DNA from: Magnetospira sp. QH-2
Lineage (GTDB): Bacteria; Pseudomonadota; Alphaproteobacteria; Rhodospirillales; Magnetospiraceae
Direction: 5' to 3'
Assembly (NCBI RefSeq): GCF_000968135.1
Contig: NZ_FO538765.1
Span: forward strand, 2,123,819 to 2,187,818
Length of the DNA stretch: 64,000 nucleotides
The position numbers and the translations under genes were made by a program. Positions 35,196-43,722 of this stretch are shown piece after piece (position 1 is the first letter of the stretch; every line of letters starts with the position of its first letter). Under the pieces are notes generated by a model. That model had not been told where the DNA came from. It worked only from the letters and a program-made list of their open reading frames with translations, and ran no database searches.

Positions 35196-36323
35196 ATGAC
35201 ACGGTTAACCGGTTTCCTGTTCCTTCTGAGTTTCGTCCTGGCCCCTTGGGTCGGAGACGCCTCGGCAGCCGAAGAAGCGGCCTTTAAGAAGTATACGAAA
35301 ATCATCGATTACGATGCTTTCAAGGCCTATGCGGTGATTCCCGTCCGCGACGACGTGGTCATCGTCGATTCCCGCCCAACCCGCAAGAAATACGACATCG
35401 GCCATATTCCGGGAGCAATCAACATACCCAACACCTTCTTCGACAAGAAAGTGGATATGCTGCCCAAGGATAAGGCCAAAGCCTTGATCTTCTACTGCGG
35501 CGGCCTGAAATGCCCGCTCAGCCATAAGTCCGCCTACAAGGCCGAGGCTTTGGGCTACACCAACGCCATGGTGTTTGCCGAAGGCTTCCCGAAATGGAAG
35601 AAATCTGGCAACTACGCATCGGTCTCCGAGGCCTATGTGAAAAAACTGATCGACAAGCCCGACGGCTCGGTAATCATTGATGCCCGCCCGGCCCGCAAGA
35701 AATACAACAAGGGTCATGTGCCCACGGCGATCAACATTCCCAACACTTTCTTCGACAAGCAGAAAGATAAGCTGCCCGCCGACAAGGCGACCCGGTTGAT
35801 CTTCTATTGCGGCGGCCCGAAATGCCCGCTGAGCCTGAAATCCGCCAACAAGGCCAAGGCCCTGGGCTACACCAATATCATGCTGTTCCAGGCCGGCTAT
35901 CCCGCCTGGAAGAAGGCCTATGGGGCCGGTGATGCGGCGGCGGCGCCCGCCGAAAAGGCCATGCCGAAGCAGGCGGTGAAGCTGGAAGTGGGCCCCGATG
36001 GCGATACCATCACCATCAATTCATTCAAGGCCATCCTCGCCAACGCGCCCGATAGCATCCACCTGCTCGACGTGCGGGATCCGGGCGAATTCAAGGCCGC
36101 CCATATGCCAAACGTCGGCAACATCCCGGTGGAAGAACTGGAAGAACAGGTGGCCAGTTTGCCCGCGGACAAGCCCTTGGTTTTCGTTTGCGCCACCGGC
36201 GCCCGTAGCAGCGAAGCCTATGACATCGTCAAGATGGTGAAACCGGACATGGAGGTCTATTACCTGGACGCCGTGGTGGACTTCGCCAAGGACGGCGGCA
36301 TCAAGATCTCGCCGCCGGAATAA
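35196..36323 (+). CDS. Secreted triple-rhodanese-domain protein
   Basis: 375-residue periplasmic protein with a Sec signal peptide (ending near ASA, residue 24) and three rhodanese domains. Domain 1 (about 37-137) and domain 2 (about 141-240) are close to each other in sequence and share the loop CGG-x-KCPLS with two cysteines (Cys101/106 and Cys205/210). Domain 3 (about 275-370) has the loop CATGARSS with Cys332. Domain 2 looks like an internal duplication of domain 1. A persulfide-transfer role between sulfur substrates, SoxY and the octaheme cytochrome is inferred from context. Confidence 0.88.
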   Translation: MTRLTGFLFLLSFVLAPWVGDASAAEEAAFKKYTKIIDYDAFKAYAVIPVRDDVVIVDSRPTRKKYDIGHIPGAINIPNTFFDKKVDMLPKDKAKALIFYCGGLKCPLSHKSAYKAEALGYTNAMVFAEGFPKWKKSGNYASVSEAYVKKLIDKPDGSVIIDARPARKKYNKGHVPTAINIPNTFFDKQKDKLPADKATRLIFYCGGPKCPLSLKSANKAKALGYTNIMLFQAGYPAWKKAYGAGDAAAAPAEKAMPKQAVKLEVGPDGDTITINSFKAILANAPDSIHLLDVRDPGEFKAAHMPNVGNIPVEELEEQVASLPADKPLVFVCATGARSSEAYDIVKMVKPDMEVYYLDAVVDFAKDGGIKISPPE

Positions 36324-36338
36324 GACCCAATCCGTTAC

Positions 36339-36366
36339 CGACGGGGCGGCCCCGGTCGCCCCGTCG
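36339..36366 (+). other. Hairpin between the rhodanese and cytochrome b genes
   Basis: 10-bp perfect stem CGACGGGGCG / CGCCCCGTCG with an 8-nt loop, 15 nt after the rhodanese stop. No T-run follows, so it is probably a stabilising or partially terminating element inside the operon. Confidence 0.5.
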
Positions 36367-36393
36367 GGCTCAAATCCTACAGGGGATAGGTTC

Positions 36394-36990
36394 ATGGCAC
36401 GCGTCTATATCTTCAAGAAGTTCGAACGGTTCTGGCACTGGAGTCAGGCAGCCTTGATCATCACCATGATGGTTACCGGCTTCGAGATTCATGGAACCTT
36501 TGCCTTCCTTGGATTCGAAAAAGCGGGAGAAGTCCATACCACCGCTGCCTGGATTCTGATCGGGCTGTGGTTGTTCGCCATCTTCTGGCACTTCACCACC
36601 GGCGAATGGAAGCAGTATATTCCGACCACCGAGAACCTGTTTGCCATGATGAAGTACTATACGGGCGGCATATTTTACGACGGCCCCCACCCTTTCAAGC
36701 AAACCACCCTGCACAAGCACAACCCTTTGCAACGACTAGCTTATCTAGGGGTCAAGCTGATGATCAACCCGTTGATCTGGATCAGTGGCCTGCTCTATCT
36801 CTATTACAACGAATGGCCCGCCTGGATTGCTTGGACCGTGACCTTGGAATTCGTTGCCTTCGTCCATGTGGTGGCCGCCTTCATGATGACGATGTTCTTG
36901 GTGGTCCATATCTACTTTGCGACCACCGGCCATACGCCCATGGCCCATATCATCGCCATGATCACCGGCTACGAGGATATCGAAGACTAA
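36394..36990 (+). CDS. Membrane cytochrome b (FdnI/cytochrome b561-like)
   Basis: 198-residue integral membrane protein with about four to five hydrophobic segments. It starts in the typical KKFERFWHWSQA, a block common in cytochrome b subunits of formate dehydrogenase and related enzymes. Further histidines in membrane positions (VHTTAAWILIG, IFWHFTTGEW, AFVHVVAAF, VVHIYFATTGH) can ligate two b hemes. It probably passes electrons between the quinone pool and the periplasmic octaheme cytochrome of the same module. Confidence 0.85.
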   Translation: MARVYIFKKFERFWHWSQAALIITMMVTGFEIHGTFAFLGFEKAGEVHTTAAWILIGLWLFAIFWHFTTGEWKQYIPTTENLFAMMKYYTGGIFYDGPHPFKQTTLHKHNPLQRLAYLGVKLMINPLIWISGLLYLYYNEWPAWIAWTVTLEFVAFVHVVAAFMMTMFLVVHIYFATTGHTPMAHIIAMITGYEDIED

Positions 36991-37032
36991 AAGATATACT
37001 TGACCACAATCAATCCCGCAGGGGGGAGAAGG

Positions 37033-37077
37033 CGGTTAGGGTTTTCGACGTGTCTTATCAGTCGGGAACTCTAACCG
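37033..37077 (+). terminator. Terminator-like hairpin after the octaheme/Sox module
   Basis: Inverted repeat CGGTTAGGGTT (37033-37043) / AACTCTAACCG (37067-37077), 11 bp with one G-U pair and a 23-nt loop, between the cytochrome b gene and the HPP gene. It lies immediately before the HPP start, so it may end the module's transcript or influence HPP translation. Confidence 0.45.
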
Positions 37078-37080
37078 TTC

Positions 37081-37575
37081 ATGCCTAAACGCTTTTTCCA
37101 CCGCCCCTTACCACCCTTGCCCTGGGTCTGTTGGCTGAAAATCGGCCTCGGCGGCGGCGTGGGAATTGCCCTGGTGGCCGGGATCGGCGAAATGAGCGGT
37201 ATTCCCCTGCTGATTGCTCCCTTCGGAGCCACCGCGGTTTTGCTGTTCGGAGCGCCTTCCAGTCCCTTGGCCCAACCGCCCAATGTCATTCTCGGCCATG
37301 TCGCCGTCTCCATTCTGGCCATCGCCCTGCGCGCCATCCTGCCGCCGGATTGGTGGGCGATAGGTCTGGCCGTCGGCTTGGCCATGTTGTTGATGGCCAT
37401 ATTGCGGGTTACGCATCCTCCGGCGGGCGCCGATCCCATCGTCATATTCTACGCCGATCCTGGATTTGAGTTCGTTTTGGTGCCCATTCTCACTGGATCG
37501 CTGCTATTGGTGACCCTGGCCATGATGGTCCATAGAGTTCCGCCCCGCACCCGCTATCCCCTCGAACCCAAATAG
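37081..37575 (+). CDS. HPP-family integral membrane protein
   Basis: 164-residue protein with about four hydrophobic segments and the family motif THPPAGADP (about residue 115). LLIAPFGATAVLLFGAP is the other conserved block. HPP proteins are membrane proteins; a plant/cyanobacterial member has been linked to nitrite transport, but substrate here is unknown. No clear ribosome-binding site precedes the ATG. Confidence 0.82.
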   Translation: MPKRFFHRPLPPLPWVCWLKIGLGGGVGIALVAGIGEMSGIPLLIAPFGATAVLLFGAPSSPLAQPPNVILGHVAVSILAIALRAILPPDWWAIGLAVGLAMLLMAILRVTHPPAGADPIVIFYADPGFEFVLVPILTGSLLLVTLAMMVHRVPPRTRYPLEPK

Positions 37576-37612
37576 GATTCATTGTCGAGGACAACACCGC
37601 TATACTCCGGCC

Positions 37613-38569
37613 ATGCTTCGTTCCATAATCCATCGGCTGCTGCAATCGCTGATCGTCTTGTTGGCGGTTTCCTTTGCGGTTTACGGCTTGATGGGGTTGA
37701 TGCCGGGCGATCCCATCGATCTGATGGTCTCCGCCGATCCTAATCTGACTCCTGCCGACGCGGCCCGTCTGAAAGCCTTGTACGGCCTGGACCAGCCCCT
37801 TTTGCAGCGCTACGGCCATTGGCTGAGCGCGGCGCTGAATGGGGATTTCGGCTATTCCCGATTGTTCGCCAAGCCGGTATTGGAAGTCCTTCCCGACGCC
37901 CTAAGCCATACCGCCCGGCTGATGGTCGCGGCCTTGGCGTTATCCCTGCTCATCGGCCTGCCCATGGGCATGTGGGCCGCCACCCGGCCTTATTCCAAGT
38001 TGGATTACGGAGTCAATCTGTTGGCCTTCGCCGGAATTTCCATTCCGCCCTTCTGGCTGGGCTTGCTGTTGATTCTGGTTTTTGCGGTATTCCTGGGTAT
38101 CCTTCCGGCAGGCGGCATTGGTCACGAAGGCGGATGGAGCGGCCTGAGCTATCTTGTCCTGCCCGTGGCCAGCCTGACCATCGCCAGTATCGGCGGCCAT
38201 ACCCGTTATATGCGCGCCGCCATGATCGAGACCTTGCGGGCCGATCATGTTCGCACCGCCCGAGCCAAAGGGCTGTCGGAACAACGGGTGGTTCTCGGCC
38301 ATGCCCTGCGCAATGCCTTGCTGCCGGTGGCGACCATTGTCGGCATGGATTTCGGTATGTTGTTTTCCGGTGCCTTGATCACCGAGACGATCTTCGCCTA
38401 TCCGGGCATGGGACGACTGATCTATGACGCGGTGATGGGGAATGATTTTAATCTGGCCCTGGTGACCCTCCTCCTGGCCACCGCCATGACCCTGCTGGGC
38501 AATCTGCTGGCGGATCTGGCTTATATGGGCCTCGACCCCCGCATTCACTTCCGCGAGGCCAATCCATGA
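37613..38569 (+). CDS. ABC transporter permease, DppB/OppB type
   Basis: 318-residue inner-membrane permease of the peptide/nickel import family. The N-terminus RSIIHRLLQSLIVLLAVSFAVYGLMGLMPGDPID is diagnostic. The EAA-like cytoplasmic loop reads ETLRADHVRTARAKGLSEQRVVLGHALRNALLPV. It overlaps the next permease by 4 nt. No ATPase or binding protein is adjacent. Confidence 0.9.
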   Translation: MLRSIIHRLLQSLIVLLAVSFAVYGLMGLMPGDPIDLMVSADPNLTPADAARLKALYGLDQPLLQRYGHWLSAALNGDFGYSRLFAKPVLEVLPDALSHTARLMVAALALSLLIGLPMGMWAATRPYSKLDYGVNLLAFAGISIPPFWLGLLLILVFAVFLGILPAGGIGHEGGWSGLSYLVLPVASLTIASIGGHTRYMRAAMIETLRADHVRTARAKGLSEQRVVLGHALRNALLPVATIVGMDFGMLFSGALITETIFAYPGMGRLIYDAVMGNDFNLALVTLLLATAMTLLGNLLADLAYMGLDPRIHFREANP

Positions 38570-39462
38570 TTCGCCGGAACTCCCCGGCTCGAGCCCGCTT
38601 TCTGCGCCATCGGCTGGCGGTTGCCGGCATGATCGGCCTGATCTTGATGGCGACCCTGGTACTCTTGGCACCCCTGGTCGAATGGTTGCTGGGTATCGAT
38701 GCGGAATCCATTGATCTGTTCGCCCGTTTCGCGGCCCCTTCCATGGCTCATCCGTTGGGCACCGACGAACTGGGCCGGGACCTGCTGGCCCGCCTGCTGC
38801 GCGGTGGCCAGGTTTCCTTAATGGTCGGCCTGACCGCAGCCTTGGCGGCGGCGATCATCGGCACGACCCTGGGTCTGCTGGCCGGAGTCCGGGGTGGCTG
38901 GGCGGATGCCCTGCTGATGCGGCTCACCGACGGGGTGATCTCCCTGCCCCTGCTTCCCCTGCTGATCGTGCTGGCCGCCGTGGATCCGGCGAAGGTGGGT
39001 TTTGATTGGGCCACCAGCGAACAGGCCAGCCTCTATCGGATCATTCTGATCGTCGCCCTGGTGGGCTGGACCACCGTTGCCCGGCTGGTGCGCGGCGCCG
39101 CTTTATCTCTGCGCGAGCGGGAATTCGTATTGGCCGCCCGTGCCCAAGGGGCCGGACAACTCCGGATCGTGCTGCGCCATATCCTGCCCAACTTGCTATC
39201 ACCTGTGATTGTCGCCACCACATTGTCCGTGGGCAACGTGATCTTGTTGGAATCCGTGCTTAGCTTTTTGGGATTGGGTATTCAGCCGCCGGTGCCCAGT
39301 TGGGGCAATATGCTGACCAACGCCCAGGAACTGGTGTGGGAGAGCCCGGCCCTGGCCCTGTGGCCCGGTGCCCTGATTTTCGTCACGGTCATCGCCTTCA
39401 ACTTTCTCGGCGACGGCCTGCAGGACGCCCTGGATCCCAGAGCGACGGAACGGGGTCACTAA
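38566..39462 (+). CDS. ABC transporter permease, DppC/OppC type
   Basis: 298-residue partner permease. The HPLGTDELGRDLLARLLRGGQVSL block and the EAA loop region (LSLREREFVLAARAQGAGQLRIVLRHILPNLLSPVIV) identify the DppC family. The gene ends next to a dispersed repeat and is convergent with the protease gene. The ATPases (DppD/F) and solute-binding protein must be encoded elsewhere or the pair is an orphan. Confidence 0.9.
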   Translation: MIRRNSPARARFLRHRLAVAGMIGLILMATLVLLAPLVEWLLGIDAESIDLFARFAAPSMAHPLGTDELGRDLLARLLRGGQVSLMVGLTAALAAAIIGTTLGLLAGVRGGWADALLMRLTDGVISLPLLPLLIVLAAVDPAKVGFDWATSEQASLYRIILIVALVGWTTVARLVRGAALSLREREFVLAARAQGAGQLRIVLRHILPNLLSPVIVATTLSVGNVILLESVLSFLGLGIQPPVPSWGNMLTNAQELVWESPALALWPGALIFVTVIAFNFLGDGLQDALDPRATERGH

Positions 39463-39594
39463 AGCTTTTCGCGTTTCATATGCCCCCTTCTGACCGAATC
39501 ATTTTGTCTCAGGGGCAGGCGTGGCGTGCAGAGCGTAGCGGGCTACGGTCAAGGGTCGCGCCTGTCCAACGGGTCCCAATGGACCCGACTGGCG
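39463..39594. repeat. Composite dispersed repeat between convergent genes
   Basis: Fills the whole gap between two stop codons. 39466-39560 matches the right part of the MITE-like element at 11.3-11.6 kb in inverted orientation (about 84 of 95 positions). 39571-39586 is a hairpin GGGTCC-CAAT-GGACCC, the core of a second family found at 57475-57490 and 63843-63858. Probably acts as a bidirectional terminator. Confidence 0.75.
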
Positions 39595-42500
39595 CTAGGC
39601 GATCGGCTCCAATGCGAACTGGACAGTCCCCTCATCGGTCTCGGTAATCGAGTAGCTCCCGGTATGATCCCGGCTCGGCGTATCAACGCGAACACTGTCG
39701 GTTGTTCCATTGATGGACAAAATGACATCGTCACCCAGGGTATCCACGGACAGGCTATCGGCGGATATACCGACAAATTCAAGTAGATCGCCAATATTGA
39801 AATCTTGAATCCGGTCGGCGCCATCGCCCAGTCCAAAGCGGAACACGTCATCTCCGGTCCCGCCAAACAAAATGTCATCGCCGGCACCGCCCATAAGCAG
39901 ATCAGCCCCTTCATCGCCACGGAGAAGATCGTCGCCACCGCCGCCGGTCAATACATCGTCGCCCTCGCGACCATAGAGGTTTGAATCATCAGCCCATCCG
40001 GAAGCATCAAAGTGATCCGCAAAATCACCGCCAACCGCATATTCGACTTCCGAAACCGCGAGATCCAGCTCCAATCCGCTGTTCCCTCGGGCATAGACCC
40101 AGTCAATGCCATCGCCGCCGTTCACCAAGGTGTCGTCTGCATCCACATAGAGCTTGTCATCGCCCGCACCGCCGATCAGCACATCGGCGCCATCGTCGCC
40201 CCGGACAAGGTCATCACCGTCGCCACCACTCAATGTGTCGTCGCCGCCCTTGCCATAGAGCACCACGCGTTCGGTCGCGGTGGAAGCATCCAGCACATCG
40301 GCCCCGGCATCGCCGGTGGCGGTCTCGATACTGGCGGCCCCAAGATCAATGCTCACGCCCCCGGTATCGTTGACGAAAAGCATATCAGAGCCGGTTCCGC
40401 CATCCACCAGGAGATCATCGCCATCCACATAGAGCCTGTCGTTTCCAGCGCCGCCGATCAGGGTATCGGCACCCGCGTCGCCCTTGATGATGTCCCGTCC
40501 GCCACCGCCAATCAGAACATCGTCGCCGCCCTTGCCATAAAGGAAGGCTTGTGAATCGAGGCCGGAGGCATCGAAGGTGTCATTACCACCATCACCCGCG
40601 GCCTTTTCGATATTGGTGGCGGCCAAATCAAGGGTCAGACCATCGCCACCCTTGGCAAAGGCCCAGTCCACCCCCGCGCCGCCATCCACGAACACATCGT
40701 CGCCATCCAGGTAGAGCCGGTCATTGCCTGCCCCGCCGATCAGGGAATCCGCACCGGCGTCACCTCGAATATAGTCGCTACCGGAACCGCCAATCAAAAC
40801 GTCGTCACCACCGTTGCCGTACAGAACGGTTTTTGAAGTCAGTCCACTGCCATCGAAGATATCCGCCCCATCATCACCCTTGGCTCTTTCGATGCTCGAG
40901 GCCGCCATGTCGAGGGTAACCCCGGCTCCCACGGCAATAGCCCAATCGGTACCGGCACCGCCATCCACCAAAAGATCGTCCGCGTCGATATACAGCCGGT
41001 CGAAACCGTCACCCCCGAGCAGCGTATCGGCACCCGCGTCGCCTTTGAGCACGTCATTGCCGTCCCCGCCGGTTATCGTATCGTCGCCAGCCTTGCCGTA
41101 CAATTTGTCAACGCCGCTACCGCCGATCAACTGATCACCGCCATCTTTACCGATCAATAGATCATTGCCGGCCAAGCCCTCAATGACATATCCATCAGGA
41201 TCATCTCCGGCCACCAATCGGTCATTTCCCGCCGTCCCGGTAATGGTCGGTTGAGGATCCTCCGGCGGCGGCGGGGGCGTCAGCACTTCGGTGGCGGAAA
41301 AGATTTGCAGATCCTCGCCTTCACCGAAATGGAACCACTCAACACCAGTGACCTGATCCGTTCCGTCGAGACCAACAACCGTGTACAGGCCATCGGTTTC
41401 GCTGATGGCATAGTCCCAAATGGTACCGGAGAACACGGCCGCGTCGTCGCTGCCTTGGCCGCCGTCGATCCAATCGTCGCCCGCGCCCCCCACAAGAACG
41501 TCGTTGCCACGCATACCGACCAGATCGTTGGCTGAATCATTGCCTAAGAATATATCGTTGCCGTCACCGCCAAACACATTCTCAAATACAGAGCCGCCGT
41601 CGATCTGGAAGCTTTGACCCAGCAGGGAATTCACGCTCCCCGCCGCCATATCGATGGTCAAATCGCTGGTGATCGTGGCGAAATTCAGCGTGTCGGTGCC
41701 AAGCGTATCGGTCAACAGGCTGCGCGCGCCATCAGCCCCAAAGCCTGCCCACTCGTCGGTGAAGAAATAGGTATCGTCGTTGTCAATCACATCGCCGTGC
41801 AGGATGATTTCCCAAGATTGCAGGATACCGTCGTCACCGGCCGCCAAATCATTGACCGACAAGGTCCAATCACCGATGCCGTCCTCGCCCCAGTACTGAA
41901 CCGAGCCGAAGGTGAACAAAACATCGTCTTGGCTTGCGCTGCCATAACCAGGTTGGTCAACCAGCAGACTTGTGGTCCCATCCGGCGAGGTCAGGGAAAC
42001 GGAAAGATCACCAATCCAGGTATGATCGATATCCAGGCGAACCTGCACATGATCGAGTTCCAATCCCTGAGCAAAGGTAATGGTATCGGTGACGCCGCTG
42101 CCAAGTGTAAATGCCGCGCCGGGCGCCGAACTCATGCTCAGGGTCTGCATATTGGAGACGGTGGACTGCGCGGTCCAAGTTTCCGCAAGGCGCACGGCCG
42201 CATGGGCATCCACCATGCCAAAACCGGCACCATCATTCACGGTCAATCCGCCGCCATTCCAGTTGTCGGCGCCGTTGGTCTGATAGGTCGTGGTCCCGCT
42301 TTCCCAGGAAGAATAAGCAAGGATTTCCTGAACGTCGCGATACCCCAAATCCGGATTGGCTTCGAGCATCAAAGCAACCACACCGGAAACGGCGGGAGCC
42401 GCGAAAGAAGTCCCACTGACAATGGAAAACAAGTTGGGGTCATCGTTGACCAACGCGACGTCCTGGCCAGGCGCCGAGACCAAAACCGATGCGCCGGGCG

Positions 42501-43479
42501 TGCTGAAATAAGTGACATCGCCATGGGAATCCAGAGCGCCCACGGTGATCGCATAAGGCGAATTCAGATAGCTATGATAGTTGGTATTCTGACCCTCGTC
42601 CCCGGCATTGCCGGCGGCGAACACGGTGACCGTACCCAAGCCGTCTCGGCCCAGGGTCGCCGCATCTTCGACGGCCTGGCCATGAGCGTTAAAATAGCTG
42701 GATTCGAAATTGTCCCAGAAATAGCCGTTGTAGCCCCAGGAATTGTTGGCGACGTCGACGTTGACCATCTGCTCCAGAACGGTCTGCTCCTGCGCCAAAC
42801 TGCCATCGGAGCCATAGCCCATGCGGAAACCCGTGATCTGTGCATCGGGAGCCACCCCGACCATGCCAGAACCATCATCATCGGCGGCCACCATACTGGC
42901 GACCCAGGTCCCATGGCCATCGTCGGCCTCGGCAATGGCGTCCAAATCCCCACCGCGGGCATCCAAGTCCAAATCCGTACGATAATTGGCTGACAGGTCC
43001 GGATGGGTATAAAGAACCCCGTCATCGACGATGCCGACAACGATGCCCTCGCCACTATAGTCTTCCCAGACAGGCGTCACGTTCATATCAACGGAGGCCG
43101 AAAAACTTTCAAAACCGGAGATCGTGTTCAGTGCCCCATTAGCCTGGTCCAAATGCCACTGGTAGCCATATCCCGGATCGGTCGGCGGGAGCGCCATTGC
43201 CTGAGCCTGAGGCGTAACATCGCCTCCGCCCAAATCCACTTTCCCGTCTGGCTCAACGGAACGCGACGTTTCTACCGAGGGGCGTGCCATCGGAGCCAAA
43301 GCGGCATGCGAAGAGTAGTGCGGAGAGTCACTGGATCCAGGGGTGTCCTTCGAACTTTGCGATTCGGACTCGAATTTGCGGAGCACATCCCAAGGCCCCC
43401 ATTCGCTGTCCAAACTGCGAAACCACATGGAATCAGAAGAAGAAAGGGTGCCGACCAGGCGCACGAGATCTTTAGCCAT
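39595..43479 (-). CDS. Secreted subtilisin-like (S8) protease with P-domain and RTX repeats
   Basis: 1294-residue extracellular protease. No N-terminal signal peptide; the glycine/aspartate nonapeptides (GGAGNDRLY, GGDDVLIGG) and the C-terminus suit type I secretion. The S8 domain spans about 135-440 with triad Asp152 (GIVDDGV), His189 (DDGHGT) and Ser358 (SGTSFAAP) and oxyanion Asn291. A proprotein-convertase-like P domain follows (about 465-585: LDIDHTWIGDLSVSLTSPDGT, GIGDWTLSVNDLAAGDDG), as in kexin-like enzymes. From about 640 to the end are Ca-binding RTX blocks, four to five of which are long tandem units. Stands alone; no type I secretion genes nearby. Confidence 0.9.
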   Translation of the reverse strand: MAKDLVRLVGTLSSSDSMWFRSLDSEWGPWDVLRKFESESQSSKDTPGSSDSPHYSSHAALAPMARPSVETSRSVEPDGKVDLGGGDVTPQAQAMALPPTDPGYGYQWHLDQANGALNTISGFESFSASVDMNVTPVWEDYSGEGIVVGIVDDGVLYTHPDLSANYRTDLDLDARGGDLDAIAEADDGHGTWVASMVAADDDGSGMVGVAPDAQITGFRMGYGSDGSLAQEQTVLEQMVNVDVANNSWGYNGYFWDNFESSYFNAHGQAVEDAATLGRDGLGTVTVFAAGNAGDEGQNTNYHSYLNSPYAITVGALDSHGDVTYFSTPGASVLVSAPGQDVALVNDDPNLFSIVSGTSFAAPAVSGVVALMLEANPDLGYRDVQEILAYSSWESGTTTYQTNGADNWNGGGLTVNDGAGFGMVDAHAAVRLAETWTAQSTVSNMQTLSMSSAPGAAFTLGSGVTDTITFAQGLELDHVQVRLDIDHTWIGDLSVSLTSPDGTTSLLVDQPGYGSASQDDVLFTFGSVQYWGEDGIGDWTLSVNDLAAGDDGILQSWEIILHGDVIDNDDTYFFTDEWAGFGADGARSLLTDTLGTDTLNFATITSDLTIDMAAGSVNSLLGQSFQIDGGSVFENVFGGDGNDIFLGNDSANDLVGMRGNDVLVGGAGDDWIDGGQGSDDAAVFSGTIWDYAISETDGLYTVVGLDGTDQVTGVEWFHFGEGEDLQIFSATEVLTPPPPPEDPQPTITGTAGNDRLVAGDDPDGYVIEGLAGNDLLIGKDGGDQLIGGSGVDKLYGKAGDDTITGGDGNDVLKGDAGADTLLGGDGFDRLYIDADDLLVDGGAGTDWAIAVGAGVTLDMAASSIERAKGDDGADIFDGSGLTSKTVLYGNGGDDVLIGGSGSDYIRGDAGADSLIGGAGNDRLYLDGDDVFVDGGAGVDWAFAKGGDGLTLDLAATNIEKAAGDGGNDTFDASGLDSQAFLYGKGGDDVLIGGGGRDIIKGDAGADTLIGGAGNDRLYVDGDDLLVDGGTGSDMLFVNDTGGVSIDLGAASIETATGDAGADVLDASTATERVVLYGKGGDDTLSGGDGDDLVRGDDGADVLIGGAGDDKLYVDADDTLVNGGDGIDWVYARGNSGLELDLAVSEVEYAVGGDFADHFDASGWADDSNLYGREGDDVLTGGGGDDLLRGDEGADLLMGGAGDDILFGGTGDDVFRFGLGDGADRIQDFNIGDLLEFVGISADSLSVDTLGDDVILSINGTTDSVRVDTPSRDHTGSYSITETDEGTVQFALEPIA
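39960..41130 (-). repeat. In-gene tandem repeat, ~282-bp period (94-residue RTX units)
   Basis: Corresponding positions (the codons of LYGKGGDD and its variants) recur at about 39967, 40250, 40532, 40814 and 41093, a period of 279-283 bp, giving four full units and partial flanks. Each unit holds two RTX nonapeptide clusters, the LYxDGDDxxVDGG segment and a linker xLDLAxxxIExAxGDxGxDxFDAS. Such long near-identical units can recombine to change protein length. Confidence 0.85.
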
Positions 43480-43660
43480 AATTGCCTCTTCGCATTGTCT
43501 TCGTCCTCGCTCCCCAGCACCTATACAGTATCATAGGTAACCGGAAACTTCGAATGGTTCGCCACCCCTATCACAAATTGTTCGGATAGGCGATATTCTC
43601 CATTTAGGATTCATAGGGAGCCTGCAGAAGCTCTTTTTTCATGGTCGGGCACCATTTCAC
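43480..43660. other. Upstream region of the protease gene
   Basis: About 180 nt between the protease start and the phaB terminator. It should contain the protease promoter on the minus strand. I see no gene and no confident promoter motif; a GATACTGTATAG-like AT stretch lies near 43525. Confidence 0.3.
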
Positions 43661-43700
43661 AAAAAAAATCGGCGACCGTCCCATAAAGACAGCCGCCGAT
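43661..43700 (-). terminator. Intrinsic terminator of phaA-phaB
   Basis: On the minus strand, stem ATCGGCG / CGCCGAT (43694-43700 with 43668-43674), with further pairing inside, is followed by seven or eight T residues, 22 nt after the phaB stop. Confidence 0.85.
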
Positions 43701-43722
43701 CCGGTGTGGATATCAGTCCTTA

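Noticed and set aside
41614-42993. 459-codon plus-strand frame opposite the protease
   Set aside because: Antisense to the S8 catalytic domain, whose triad and P domain are intact.
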